A stretch of DNA of 64,000 nt from an uncultured Eubacteriales bacterium (GCA_902777335.1 CACYTF010000011.1:1-64000); one strand, 5' to 3'; positions 8,507-20,343 are shown, numbered from the stretch's first letter. The notes: generated by a model not told the origin, from the sequence alone. A program made the numbers and translations.

Positions 8507-9073
8507 ATGCGGAAACGGCTGATACTGACGCTGCTCATCGCGCTGGCGGTCTGCGCCGCCTCGGCGGAGCCCGTGGCGATGCGCATCGTGTCCTGCCCGG
8601 AGCAGAGCTTCTCCACGCTGTGCAAGCCCCAATACACCTACGACTTCCACCCGGACGGCGGCCTGACGATCTGCCTGGGCGAGGCGGAGGACCAGCCCTG
8701 CGTGACGATCTTCAAGACCGACGCGCCCGGAGCGGAGTTTGACGCCCGGTACTACCTGGACAACGTCTACGCCGGCCTGCTGAAGGACAGCTATGGCGAC
8801 GGGCTGGACAGCCTGAGCGATACCGCCGCCTACACCCTGGGCGGACGCGAAATGCCCGCCCGCATGGCGCTGTACCACACCGACGGCGGGGCGTACATGC
8901 GCTTCTGCGCCTTCGACCTGCGGGACGACTGCTTCGTGCGCTACGAGGCCTTCAGCCCGCAGGAGGACATCGCCATAGAGGACGCGCTGCAGGCGCTGAG
9001 CGACGCGGTGCGATACTTCCAGCCCGACGCCGGCCACTACGGCGACGCCGGCACACCCATGACAGACGATTGA
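8507..9073 (+). CDS. Secreted protein of unknown function, paralogue 2
   Basis: This 188-residue protein has a short signal peptide (residues 1-20, LILTLLIALAVCAASA) followed by one copy of the domain shared with its neighbours. The domain starts CPEQSFSTLCKPQYTYDF, continues QPCVTIFKTD and ends EDALQALSDAVRYF, so it represents the minimal unit of the family. AAGGAGG lies just before the ATG, and the gene starts 19 bases after paralogue 1, so the genes form one transcript. I cannot assign a function. Confidence 0.78.
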   Translation: MRKRLILTLLIALAVCAASAEPVAMRIVSCPEQSFSTLCKPQYTYDFHPDGGLTICLGEAEDQPCVTIFKTDAPGAEFDARYYLDNVYAGLLKDSYGDGLDSLSDTAAYTLGGREMPARMALYHTDGGAYMRFCAFDLRDDCFVRYEAFSPQEDIAIEDALQALSDAVRYFQPDAGHYGDAGTPMTDD

Positions 9074-9089
9074 CGGGAGGAAAAAAGCC

Positions 9090-10589
9090 ATGAAAAAACT
9101 GCTCGCGTGCCTGCTGGCACTGGTGATCTTCGCCCTGCCGGCCCTGGCGGAGCCCAGGTCCTACCTGGACTACACCGACGATGTGCTGGAGGACGGCAGC
9201 CTCATCTACTACTTTATGGAGCTCTCGCTGAAGCTGCCCGCCGACTGGCGGGGCAAGGTGTTCGCGATGGCCGAGAACAGCGGCGTCGGCTTCTACCAGC
9301 GGGCCAGCTACGACGCGTTCCAGGCCGACGGCCTCGACGGCGGCGGGTTCCTGTTCCGGCTGGGCTGCAGCGTGAACCACAGCTTCGACCAGCTGCCCTC
9401 GTTCAGATACCTGGGCTTCAGCGAGGAATCGGCCCTGAACTACTACCTGGAGCTGCCCTCGGACTATCGCGCCTACGGCAACGACGCAGCGCGGGCGGAG
9501 TACGACGCCATGTTCGCCCAAATCGACTACGTGGTCGAAAACGCCTCCTTCTACGCGGACCAGGCCCAGGCGGAGCCGGCGACCGAGCCGCAGGCCCAGG
9601 ACGATTCCGCGGCGGAGGGCGTGACGCTGGAGCAGGCGCGCTACCACTTTGAGCACAACGCGCTGCCCAGGTACTTCTACGACGACCCAGCGAATGTCAT
9701 CGACGTGCTGAGCAACAACGGCGTCTATCGGCTGTGGAAGGCCTTCGCCGACGAAAACGGCATCGCGTACCCCTATACCGCGGCGGATTGCCGCGAGGTG
9801 CTGTTCGACGCGGACGACGGCACGGCGATACTGCTGCTCACGCTGCCCTGGCCGGAGGCCACCCCGCTGTGCTTCCGGATCTACATGGTCTACAACGCAT
9901 CCACCGGGGCGGCGGGCTACTACACGGTGGAGTACAACAACCTGCTGGGCGACGCCGCCTTCCTGTGCGGCTGGTCGGCGGAGCGCGAACACACGAACTA
10001 CGGCGACGCGCCGGTGCTGAGCGGGGCCGTCACCGGCGAGGAGCCGGAGCTCCTGGACGAGGCCCGGCAGGTTGCCGGGCTGGCGGGCGTTTCGACGGCG
10101 CTGACCCGCGCCGGGGCCGGTGGGCCGGTGGACCCCGAGCCGCAGGACCTGGCCCTGATCGAATGCCCTCAGCTGGGCTTCACCACGATGGCCGACCCCG
10201 CCTACACCTGGAAATACGAGGAGGGCACCGGCGTATACATCTTCGCGGAGGCCGCCGGCAGCATCCCCTACGTGATCGTCTACCGGACCGGCGACGTGAT
10301 CGCCGAGCCGCTGGAGTACATCCGCGAGCAGTACACGCCCCACATGAAGCAGCAGTACGGCGACGACCTGGCGGCCGTTACCGAGTATGAGACCTACGAG
10401 ACCGGCGGCAAGGCGCTGCCCGCGGGGCTGTACGTCTACCGCCTGCAGGGGCACCTGGTGTCGATGCTGCGCCTGTACGAGGTCACCGACAACGGCACCG
10501 CCGTCTACACCGCCAAGTACCTGGACGACGACGGCGCGGCCACGCTGGGCATACTCGACAGCGCCGTTCGCTGCTTCAAGGACGAATAG
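9090..10589 (+). CDS. Secreted protein of unknown function, paralogue 3
   Basis: A signal peptide (1-20, LLACLLALVIFALPALA) precedes three regions. The first is an N-terminal domain (about 22-150, LKLPADWRGKVFAMAENSGV). The second is a central domain (about 185-310, GVYRLWKAFADENGIAYPYT...DGTAILLLTLPW). The third is a C-terminal copy of the shared domain (about 353-499, CPQLGFTTMADPAYTWKY, IPYVIVYRTG). The central domain may mimic a stress-response or carboxypeptidase-regulatory fold, but I cannot name it. The gene follows paralogue 2 by 16 bases and is closed by a strong terminator. Confidence 0.78.
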   Translation: MKKLLACLLALVIFALPALAEPRSYLDYTDDVLEDGSLIYYFMELSLKLPADWRGKVFAMAENSGVGFYQRASYDAFQADGLDGGGFLFRLGCSVNHSFDQLPSFRYLGFSEESALNYYLELPSDYRAYGNDAARAEYDAMFAQIDYVVENASFYADQAQAEPATEPQAQDDSAAEGVTLEQARYHFEHNALPRYFYDDPANVIDVLSNNGVYRLWKAFADENGIAYPYTAADCREVLFDADDGTAILLLTLPWPEATPLCFRIYMVYNASTGAAGYYTVEYNNLLGDAAFLCGWSAEREHTNYGDAPVLSGAVTGEEPELLDEARQVAGLAGVSTALTRAGAGGPVDPEPQDLALIECPQLGFTTMADPAYTWKYEEGTGVYIFAEAAGSIPYVIVYRTGDVIAEPLEYIREQYTPHMKQQYGDDLAAVTEYETYETGGKALPAGLYVYRLQGHLVSMLRLYEVTDNGTAVYTAKYLDDDGAATLGILDSAVRCFKDE

Positions 10590-10609
10590 GCCGCTCTTTC
10601 CCGCACCCG

Positions 10610-10647
10610 TTCCATCCGCCCCGATCCGGGCGGATGGAATTTCTTTG
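10610..10647 (+). terminator. Strong terminator after secreted-paralogue operon
   Basis: A perfect 12-pair stem, ttccatccgccc/gggcggatggaa with a six-base loop (10610-10639), is followed by tttcttt. Confidence 0.85.
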
Positions 10648-10660
10648 CCTTTGCAGGAAT

Positions 10661-10689
10661 TTGTGTTTCCCGCGTGGAAAATATATAGG
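10661..10689 (+). promoter_or_regulatory. Possible promoter of the glycosyltransferase fusion
   Basis: TTGTGT (10661-10666) and TATAGG (10684-10689) are 17 bases apart, directly after the terminator and 31 bases before the start codon. The -10 element is weak. Confidence 0.4.
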
Positions 10690-10720
10690 TTAAAGCCATG
10701 CATTCCAAGGAGAACCGACC

Positions 10721-14641
<3,921 letters not shown>

Positions 14642-14666
14642 CAAAACTCAGAGGAGGGTGTGTTCC

Positions 14667-16145
14667 ATGGCATTCAAGCTGACCGTCATCGGCGCCGGAA
14701 GCCTGACCTTCGCGCGCACGCTGTTCACCGACATCATGACCGTCCCGGAGCTGCGGGGCATGGAGGTGGCCTTCACCGACATCAACGCCGACAACCTGGA
14801 AAGGGTCACCCGGCTGTGCCAGCGGGACCTTATGGCCAACGGCATCGCCACAAGGATTCAGGCCACCACCGACCGCCGGGAGGCGCTGAAGGGCGCGCGC
14901 TACATCGTAAACTGCGTGCGCGTGGGCGGCCTCGAGGCCTTTGAATCGGACATCGACATCCCGCTGAAGTACGGCGTGGACCAGTGCGTGGGCGACACGC
15001 TGTGCATCGGCGGCATCATGTACGGCCAGCGGGGCATCGCCGCGGTGCTGGACTTCTGCCGCGACATCCGCGAGGTGGCGGAGCCCAACGCCCTGCTGCT
15101 GAACTACTCCAACCCGATGGCCATGCTGACCTGGGCCTGCATACAATACGGCGGCGTGCGCACGCTGGGCCTGTGCCACGGTGAGATCCACGGCGAGATG
15201 CAGATCGCCGAGGTGCTGGGCCTGAAGGACCGCAAGGCGCTGGACGTGATCTGCGCGGGCCTCAACCACCAGACCTGGTACCTGTCCGTCAAGCACAACG
15301 GCCAGGAGATGACCGGCCGCCTGCTGGAGGCCTTCGAGAAGCATCCGACCTACAGCCAGACCGAAAAGGTGCGCATCGACGTGCTGCGGCGCTTCGGCTA
15401 CTACTCCACCGAGTCCAACGGCCACCTGTCCGAATACGTGGCCTGGTATCGCAAGCGCCCGGACGAGATCGAGCGCTGGATCGACCTGTCCAGCTGGATC
15501 AACGGCGAGACCGGCGGCTACCTGCGGGAGACCCGTGAAAACCGCGACTGGTTCGAGACCGAGTACCCGAAGCTGATGCAGGAGCCGCCCAAGCGCTACG
15601 ACGGCAGCGCGCGCAGCAGCGAGCACGGCAGCTACATCATCGAGGCGCTGGAGACGGGCCGGACCTATCGCGGCCACTTCAACGTGATGAACCGGGGCAC
15701 TATATCGAACCTGCCGGACGACTGCGTGGTGGAGGTGCCCTGCTATGTGGACGGCAACGGCATCAGCGTCCCCCGCGTGGGCGATCTGCCGATGGGCTGC
15801 GCCGCCGTGTGCAGCCAGTCCGCGTGGGTGCAGCGCATGGCCGTGGAGGCCGCCGTGTCCGGCGACGCGGAGCTGCTCAAACAGGCGGCGCTGATGGACC
15901 CGCTGACCGGCGCGGTGTGCAACCCGCCGGAGGTGTGGCAGATGGTGGACGAGATGCTGATCGCCCAGGAGAAGTGGCTGCCCCAGTACAGCGAAGCCAT
16001 CGCCGCCGCGAAGGCGCGCTTCGCGAAGGGCGGCCTGATCCCCACCAGGGAGGGCTACCGGGGTGCGGTCCGCCAGCGGGTAAAGACCGCCGAAGAGGTC
16101 GCCGCCGAGCGCCGCGAGCGCGAGGAGCGGCACAAGCGGGAGTAA
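14667..16145 (+). CDS. Glycoside hydrolase family 4 (alpha-galactosidase/alpha-glucosidase type)
   Basis: GH4 enzymes hydrolyse glycosides by an NAD+- and Mn2+-dependent redox-elimination mechanism. This 492-residue cytoplasmic protein has the N-terminal Rossmann motif VIGAGSLTFARTL, the metal-binding Cys-His in LCHGEIHGE (about residue 170), NYSNPMAMLTW and the downstream CAGLNHQTW. It is closest in pattern to MelA-like members, but substrate and anomeric preference cannot be read from the sequence. ATG 14667 follows GAGGAGGG; a GTG at 14658 is less likely. It lies 25 bases after the glycosyltransferase fusion and may share its transcript. Confidence 0.9.
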   Translation: MAFKLTVIGAGSLTFARTLFTDIMTVPELRGMEVAFTDINADNLERVTRLCQRDLMANGIATRIQATTDRREALKGARYIVNCVRVGGLEAFESDIDIPLKYGVDQCVGDTLCIGGIMYGQRGIAAVLDFCRDIREVAEPNALLLNYSNPMAMLTWACIQYGGVRTLGLCHGEIHGEMQIAEVLGLKDRKALDVICAGLNHQTWYLSVKHNGQEMTGRLLEAFEKHPTYSQTEKVRIDVLRRFGYYSTESNGHLSEYVAWYRKRPDEIERWIDLSSWINGETGGYLRETRENRDWFETEYPKLMQEPPKRYDGSARSSEHGSYIIEALETGRTYRGHFNVMNRGTISNLPDDCVVEVPCYVDGNGISVPRVGDLPMGCAAVCSQSAWVQRMAVEAAVSGDAELLKQAALMDPLTGAVCNPPEVWQMVDEMLIAQEKWLPQYSEAIAAAKARFAKGGLIPTREGYRGAVRQRVKTAEEVAAERREREERHKRE

Positions 16146-16167
16146 GATTACACAGGAGGGCTTAGCC

Positions 16168-17697
16168 ATGCTCGCATTTGTACCCAGCTGCGGCCTCGCC
16201 GGCATCGACGGCTTCGCCGTGGACGTGGAGGTCAACCTGTCCAACGGCATGGTGCTGTTTGAAATCGTGGGGCTGCCGGACGCCGCGGTGAAGGAATCCC
16301 GCGAGCGGGTGCGCACCGCGCTGAGAAACAGCGGCTTCATACTGCCGGGAGAGCGCCTGATCGTCAACCTGGCCCCCGCCGACCAGAAGAAGGAGGGGCC
16401 CGCCTTCGACCTGCCCATCGCGCTGGGCATACTGTGCTGCATGGGCAGCATCAGCCAGGCGGCGCTGCAGAGCGTGTGCGTGTTCGGCGAGCTGTCGCTG
16501 AACGGCGCCGTGCGGCCCGTGCGCGGCGCGCTGCCCATGGTGATCTCCGCCATGGAGCGGGGCGTGCGGCGCTTTTTGATCCCCGCGGAAAACGCCGCGG
16601 AGGTCCGCTGCATCGAGGGGGCCGAGATCTACCCGGTGACCACGCTCATCGAGGCGGCGCGGCACCTGGCGATCAAAACCCTGATCGAGCCGCTGCAGCC
16701 GGTGGCCTACAAGACGCTGGTCAGCCGTCGGCAGTTCTCCGAGGACTTCTGCCACGTGAAGGGCCAGAGCAAGGCCAAGCGGGCGCTGGAAATCGCCGCG
16801 GCGGGCGGCCACAACATACTGATGATCGGCCCGCCGGGCAGTGGCAAGACGCTGATGGCCCGGTGCCTGCCCACGATACTGCCGGACATGACCTTCGAAG
16901 AGGCGCTGGAGGCCACCCGCATCCACTCGGTGGCCGGCATCGTGCCCCCCTCGGGCCTGCTCACCGAGCGGCCCTTCCGCTCGCCCCACCACACCGCCAG
17001 CCACGCCAGCCTCGTGGGCGGCGGGCCCAACGCCATGCCCGGCGAGATCTCCAAGGCCCACAACGGCGTGCTGTTCCTGGACGAGCTGCCCGAATACCAC
17101 CGCGACGTGCTGGAGGCGCTCCGGCAGCCCATGGAGGACGGCTTCGTCACCGTCACCCGGGTGAACGCCACGAGCACCTATCCCAGCCGCTTCGTGCTGG
17201 TGTGCAGCATGAACCCCTGCCCCTGCGGCAACCTGGGCAGCCGCACCAAGCAGTGCCGGTGCACGCCCAACGAGATCAGAAGGTATTTGAACCGCGTGTC
17301 CGGCCCGCTGCTGGACAGGATCGACATGCACATCGAGGTGGAGTCCATCTCCGCCGAGCGCCTGGCCGACGCGGAGCTTTCAGAGTCCAGCGACAGCATC
17401 CGCCAGCGCGTCGAGGCCGCCCGGGCGGTGCAGCGCGCGCGCTACGGCGACGCCGGCATCCGCTGCAACGCCGAGCTGAACGCGAGGACGCTTCCCAAGG
17501 TCTGCACGCTGACCGCCTCCGCCCGGGAGCTTCTGAGCGCCTCCACCGAGAAGCTGAAGCTGTCCAACCGCGCCTACGCCCGCGTGCTGAAGGTCGCGAG
17601 GACCATCTGCGACCTGGACGGCGTCGATGAAATCGGCGACGCGCAGGTCGCCGAGGCCGTTCAGTACCGGGCGCTGGACCGGAAGTATTGGGGATGA
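16168..17697 (+). CDS. YifB/ComM family Mg-chelatase-like AAA+ ATPase
   Basis: YifB (ComM) is a hexameric helicase-like AAA+ protein linked to branch migration during natural transformation. The 509 residues comprise an N-terminal Lon-protease-like fold (VEIVGLPDAAVKESRERV-type segment, about 30-50), Walker A GPPGSGKT (about 222-229), Walker B VLFLDELPEY (about 300) and a C-terminal Mg-chelatase lid (SNRAYARVLKVARTICDLDG). The last 169 bases are duplicated at 18550-18718, so this gene end has been a recombination site. In Firmicutes yifB lies next to dprA; here 12 kb separate them. AGGAGGG precedes the ATG. Confidence 0.95.
   Translation: MLAFVPSCGLAGIDGFAVDVEVNLSNGMVLFEIVGLPDAAVKESRERVRTALRNSGFILPGERLIVNLAPADQKKEGPAFDLPIALGILCCMGSISQAALQSVCVFGELSLNGAVRPVRGALPMVISAMERGVRRFLIPAENAAEVRCIEGAEIYPVTTLIEAARHLAIKTLIEPLQPVAYKTLVSRRQFSEDFCHVKGQSKAKRALEIAAAGGHNILMIGPPGSGKTLMARCLPTILPDMTFEEALEATRIHSVAGIVPPSGLLTERPFRSPHHTASHASLVGGGPNAMPGEISKAHNGVLFLDELPEYHRDVLEALRQPMEDGFVTVTRVNATSTYPSRFVLVCSMNPCPCGNLGSRTKQCRCTPNEIRRYLNRVSGPLLDRIDMHIEVESISAERLADAELSESSDSIRQRVEAARAVQRARYGDAGIRCNAELNARTLPKVCTLTASARELLSASTEKLKLSNRAYARVLKVARTICDLDGVDEIGDAQVAEAVQYRALDRKYWG
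17529..17697 (+). repeat. yifB 3'-end repeat, copy within the intact gene
   Basis: These bases, the last 55 codons of yifB and its stop, align without gaps to 18550-18718 (offset 1021). Differences are few and mostly at third codon positions. The pair brackets a 0.85-kb insert with three small genes. Confidence 0.9.
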
Positions 17698-17713
17698 CGG
17701 GAGGTGTATATCC

Positions 17714-17989
17714 ATGATCGCCTATCTCTCCAGCCAGGGCAAGTACACGTCCTTTACCGTTGGCGACAGGGTGCTGCGCTTTCGCACGTCCCACAACCTC
17801 GTGCGGTATGAGCGCGTCAAGGAATGGGACAACGGCTACATCGTCGTTGATGCAACCTATGACAAGGCGGGAACGGTTGAAGATTACATCGACCTCGTTC
17901 CGATTCTCGAAAACCTGCGTATTCCGCCGGAGGATTTCTTCGGCAATGTTCAGTCGGTGCAAATCAAATATGACCCCGTCCCGGCCTGA
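17714..17989 (+). CDS. Small protein of unknown function (cassette gene 1)
   Basis: The 91-residue product starts MIAYLSSQGKYTSFTVGD and contains RYERVKEWDNGYIVVDATY and EDYIDLVPILENLRI. It is soluble and acidic, with no signal peptide or membrane segment. I recognise no named function. It starts 16 bases after yifB with a GGGAGGTG site, and is the first of three closely spaced genes inside the yifB-bracketed insert. These resemble small toxin-antitoxin-like or phage-accessory genes in size and spacing; that is inference only. Confidence 0.7.
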   Translation: MIAYLSSQGKYTSFTVGDRVLRFRTSHNLVRYERVKEWDNGYIVVDATYDKAGTVEDYIDLVPILENLRIPPEDFFGNVQSVQIKYDPVPA

Positions 17990-18013
17990 CAGTCGAAAGG
18001 AAGTGTTCAGTCC

Positions 18014-18250
18014 ATGACCATGCAGGAAATCGCCGACGCCGCGTCCTTCATCATCGACGGCTATGCCATGGAGGTGCTCGACAGCGGTATGCGCATCACC
18101 AACCTTCACAGGCTCGATCATGTCGCCTTCCTCTCCCCCAAGGGAGAGGTTTTGGAAACCACCATGGACGATATCGAACTGCACATCGCCATGAAGCACT
18201 ATGAGAAGGCCCGGGCGTATATGGAGGATGACGATGCCGAAGTACTTTGA
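18014..18250 (+). CDS. Small protein of unknown function (cassette gene 2)
   Basis: The 78-residue acidic protein (IADAASFIIDGYAMEVLD, KGEVLETTMDDIELHIA, ending EDDDAEVL) has no motif I can name. It follows gene 1 by 24 bases, with a GAAAGGAAG site before the ATG, and its 3' end overlaps the start of the DUF4160-like gene. DUF4160 proteins are often paired with a small partner, so this could be the partner. It does not look like the usual DUF2442 partner. Confidence 0.68.
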   Translation: MTMQEIADAASFIIDGYAMEVLDSGMRITNLHRLDHVAFLSPKGEVLETTMDDIELHIAMKHYEKARAYMEDDDAEVL

Positions 18251-18515
18251 TTTCAAAATCAACGGGTACTACCTTTACTTCACAACGCATTGCGTGGTTG
18301 AAGCCATGCACGCCCATGCCAGCGACGGACGGCTCACCGAGGGCGGCTCCGCCAAGTTCTTTGTGAAGTCAAACGGGGATACCGTCGTTCAAAACAGGGG
18401 GAGTATCAGCGAGGCCGATATCCGCCGCCTGCAACGCTTTATCAAGGATAATTACGAACTCATGTATGCCAAGTGGCGCATATACAGTTCGGAAGGGTTC
18501 TACAGGGGCGAATAA
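18234..18515 (+). CDS. DUF4160-like small protein (cassette gene 3)
   Basis: The 93-residue product has features I associate with DUF4160: an N-terminal MPKYFDFKINGYYLYF, a central HAHASDGR then SAKFFVKSNGD, and the C-terminal helix FIKDNYELMYAKW. DUF4160 genes commonly sit in two- or three-gene cassettes with toxin-antitoxin-like organisation, but the biochemical role is unknown. ATG 18234 is six bases after GGAGG (18223-18227). It overlaps the preceding gene, so the two are coupled. Family assignment is from memory and moderately secure. Confidence 0.68.
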   Translation: MPKYFDFKINGYYLYFTTHCVVEAMHAHASDGRLTEGGSAKFFVKSNGDTVVQNRGSISEADIRRLQRFIKDNYELMYAKWRIYSSEGFYRGE

Positions 18516-18549
18516 CCCAATGAAAAAAAGAATTCCCCTCCACCGACGT

Positions 18550-18718
18550 GCTACTGAGTGTCTCCACCGAAAAGCTGAAGCTGTCCAACCGCGCCTACGC
18601 CCGGGTGCTGAAGGTCGCGAGGACCATCTGCGACCTGGACGGCGTCGATGAAATCGGCGACGCACAGGTGGCCGAGGCCGTTCAATACCGGGCGCTGGAC
18701 CGGAAGTATTGGGGATAA
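18550..18718 (+). pseudogene. Displaced 3' end of a second yifB
   Basis: This is a detached copy of the last 55 codons of yifB with its own stop (TAA instead of TGA). It keeps the reading frame (STEKLKLSNRAYARVLKVAR, then TICDLDG) but has no start or upstream gene body; weaker similarity extends left to about 18535. Clear differences from 17529-17697 (gag/gaa, cgc/cgg, gcg/gca, gtc/gtg, cag/caa) are synonymous; only gcc/gtc near the left edge changes an amino acid. Both copies therefore appear to have evolved in functional genes before being brought together, as expected for an element that replaces the 3' end of its target gene. Confidence 0.88.
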
Positions 18719-18724
18719 GCCTTG

Positions 18725-18771
18725 CAATGTAGTGACATTGTATTGACATTTGACTATCAAAGTGCTATGCT
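18725..18771 (+). promoter_or_regulatory. Promoter and operator-like palindrome of the toxin-antitoxin pair
   Basis: TTGACA (18743-18748) and TATGCT (18766-18771) are 17 bases apart. The inverted repeat CAATGTagtgACATTG (18725-18740) abuts the -35 element and would suit autoregulation by the antitoxin. Confidence 0.75.
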
Positions 18772-18790
18772 TGCCTTGGAGGTGAACGTC

Positions 18791-19111
18791 ATGTCCCAAC
18801 TGAACGTCGTCAACGCGCCAAAGACAGCCACATTTCAGATGCGCATCAATCCTGAAATCAAAAACGAGGCGGAGCGGGTCTTTTCCCGTTGCGGCCTGTC
18901 CTTCACCGACGCGGTCAATCTGTTTCTTCAACAGTCGATCAACGCCGGAGGGCTGCCTTTTCTCATTACCGGTGACAGCAAGGAAGCCCTGCGCAACCAG
19001 GCCATCACCATGCTGATGTCCGAAATCCAAAAGGGCAGGGATTCCGTGCGCACCGAGAGCGACTGGGTATCCGAAGAAGAAATGCTCTCCCACTTCGGGG
19101 TGACACCATGA
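18791..19111 (+). CDS. RelB/DinJ-family antitoxin
   Basis: The 106-residue protein has a ribbon-helix-helix N-terminus (ATFQMRINPEIKNEAERVF, then SRCGLSFTDAVNLFLQQSIN) typical of RelB/DinJ antitoxins, which bind DNA and neutralise a RelE/ParE-type toxin. The C-terminal part (SDWVSEEEMLSHFGV) is the usual toxin-wrapping acidic tail. ATG 18791 follows GGAGGTG. Its stop overlaps the toxin start by four bases (ATGA). The palindrome and promoter just upstream suggest conditional cooperativity-type autoregulation. Confidence 0.88.
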   Translation: MSQLNVVNAPKTATFQMRINPEIKNEAERVFSRCGLSFTDAVNLFLQQSINAGGLPFLITGDSKEALRNQAITMLMSEIQKGRDSVRTESDWVSEEEMLSHFGVTP

Positions 19112-19413
19112 AACTGCGCTACACCCCACAAGCCATTGTGGATCTACAGGAGATTGACGATTACATCAGCAATGTACTGTTGAATCCGGATGCAGCCAAG
19201 CGAATCATAACGTCCATCGCACAGGACGCTTCCCGTTTGAAGGAGAATCCCTTACTTGGCTTTGACCTCAGTAAGAAAACCGGACGGGAGATCAAAGGCA
19301 GGGGGCTGGTTTCAGGCAAATACCTGTTGATCTATGACATAGACGACTGTGTCTCCATCTTACGCGTACTGGATACGCGGGTCGATTACCTCAGAATGAT
19401 CGGTACTTGGTAA
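19108..19413 (+). CDS. RelE/ParE-family toxin
   Basis: A 101-residue toxin of the RelE/ParE superfamily. The start KLRYTPQAIVDLQEIDDYI is the typical first strand and helices, with LKENPLLGFDLSKKTGREIK in the middle and the terminal strands SGKYLLIYDIDDCVSILRVL, ending DTRVDYLRMI. RelE members cut ribosome-bound mRNA and ParE members poison gyrase; the sequence does not decide between them, though the DYI and RxxDY pattern leans to ParE. It is coupled to the antitoxin by an ATGA overlap. Confidence 0.87.
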   Translation: MKLRYTPQAIVDLQEIDDYISNVLLNPDAAKRIITSIAQDASRLKENPLLGFDLSKKTGREIKGRGLVSGKYLLIYDIDDCVSILRVLDTRVDYLRMIGTW

Positions 19414-19426
19414 TGCCGCGATGGTT

Positions 19427-19455
19427 TTTACTATGAAGAAGAGCACCTGTATAAT
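19427..19455 (+). promoter_or_regulatory. Promoter before the GmrSD remnant
   Basis: TTTACT (19427-19432) and TATAAT (19450-19455) are 17 bases apart. It may also read into the sigma-factor cassette, since no terminator follows before 19777. Confidence 0.6.
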
Positions 19456-19473
19456 GATATGGAGGTCTGCTAC

Positions 19474-19761
19474 ATGCCGATAACAATCGCTCCATCGTCA
19501 AACGACACCGAACTTCGTCAACTTATGAATGATGTTGATAGTGGCAAAATCCAACTTCCTGACTTTCAACGTGGCTGGACCTGGGATGATGACCGCATCC
19601 GTGGCATGCATCGAATCATGGAAGAGCGAACCTATGTCGCCATTAACTCGAACAGTTTCTTAATATCAGCCATCTGTTTTGAGCCAGATGGCAGGCATAT
19701 TCCATTCGATACCATCTTCAAGCTGAAGTACAACTGCGCGCAGAAACGGATAAATACATAA
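19474..19761 (+). pseudogene. Truncated GmrSD/DUF262 restriction-type gene
   Basis: The first 45 codons encode the conserved N-terminus of DUF262 (GmrSD-like modified-DNA restriction nucleases): LRQLMNDVDSGKIQLPDFQR followed by GWTWDDDRIRGM. The following 50 residues do not resemble the expected continuation (normally a segment like LLASISxGYPIG), and the gene ends after about 95 codons where intact members have 500 or more. It is a deletion remnant, either a degraded defence gene or a deletion scar left by island turnover. GGAGG lies eight bases before ATG 19474. It ends 15 bases before the sigma gene. Confidence 0.7.
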
Positions 19762-19776
19762 AGGAGTCGTGTTAGC

Positions 19777-20331
19777 ATGATTATATTTCCCCAGGTGATA
19801 CTGGACATGCCTGAAGGCAGTGATCGTGACTATATGGAATGGCTCTATAGGGAGTATTGCGCCCTGATGTTTTCAACCGCATGGAAATACTTCAAGGATA
19901 AAGCAGACGTGGAAGACATTGTATCCGACGGTTGCCTCTCTCTAATGCAGAATATCCCTACATTGCGTTTGCTCGAACGTAACAAATTAGGGGTTTACAT
20001 CGTCTCTACAATTAGAAACACTGCATTCAACCACTATGCCAAACAAAAAAGAACAAATGATCACACAACCGCTGCAAGCACTAAGGTGATTCAGTCGGTG
20101 GCTGACACAACCAATGTTGAAAGCAAAGTCGCCATGGAAGATGAATTGGCTTATGTCTGGAAAGCGATTGGACAACTTCCAGAAAAGGAACAGCAGATCT
20201 TGTACATGAAATACGCACTCGAACTACCGGATACCGTAATTGCAAAGCGTGTTGGATTGTCCATTAATAGTATACGCAAGTATATAAGCAGGGCGCGCGA
20301 TCACATAAAAGCTATGATTTATGCGGAATAA
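19777..20331 (+). CDS. ECF-type RNA polymerase sigma factor
   Basis: The 184-residue protein has region 2 (WLYREYCALMFSTAWKYF, then DKADVEDIVSDGCLSLM, about 25-70) and region 4 (QLPEKEQQILYMKYALELPD, then NSIRKYISRARDHIKAMI, about 130-180). It therefore redirects RNA polymerase to a dedicated promoter set. AAAGGAG precedes the ATG. Thirteen bases downstream lies a membrane protein of the DUF4367 type, the expected anti-sigma partner. Codon use is AT-richer than the backbone genes, as for the next five genes, suggesting recent acquisition. Confidence 0.92.
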   Translation: MIIFPQVILDMPEGSDRDYMEWLYREYCALMFSTAWKYFKDKADVEDIVSDGCLSLMQNIPTLRLLERNKLGVYIVSTIRNTAFNHYAKQKRTNDHTTAASTKVIQSVADTTNVESKVAMEDELAYVWKAIGQLPEKEQQILYMKYALELPDTVIAKRVGLSINSIRKYISRARDHIKAMIYAE

Positions 20332-20343
20332 AGGAGTCTATTT

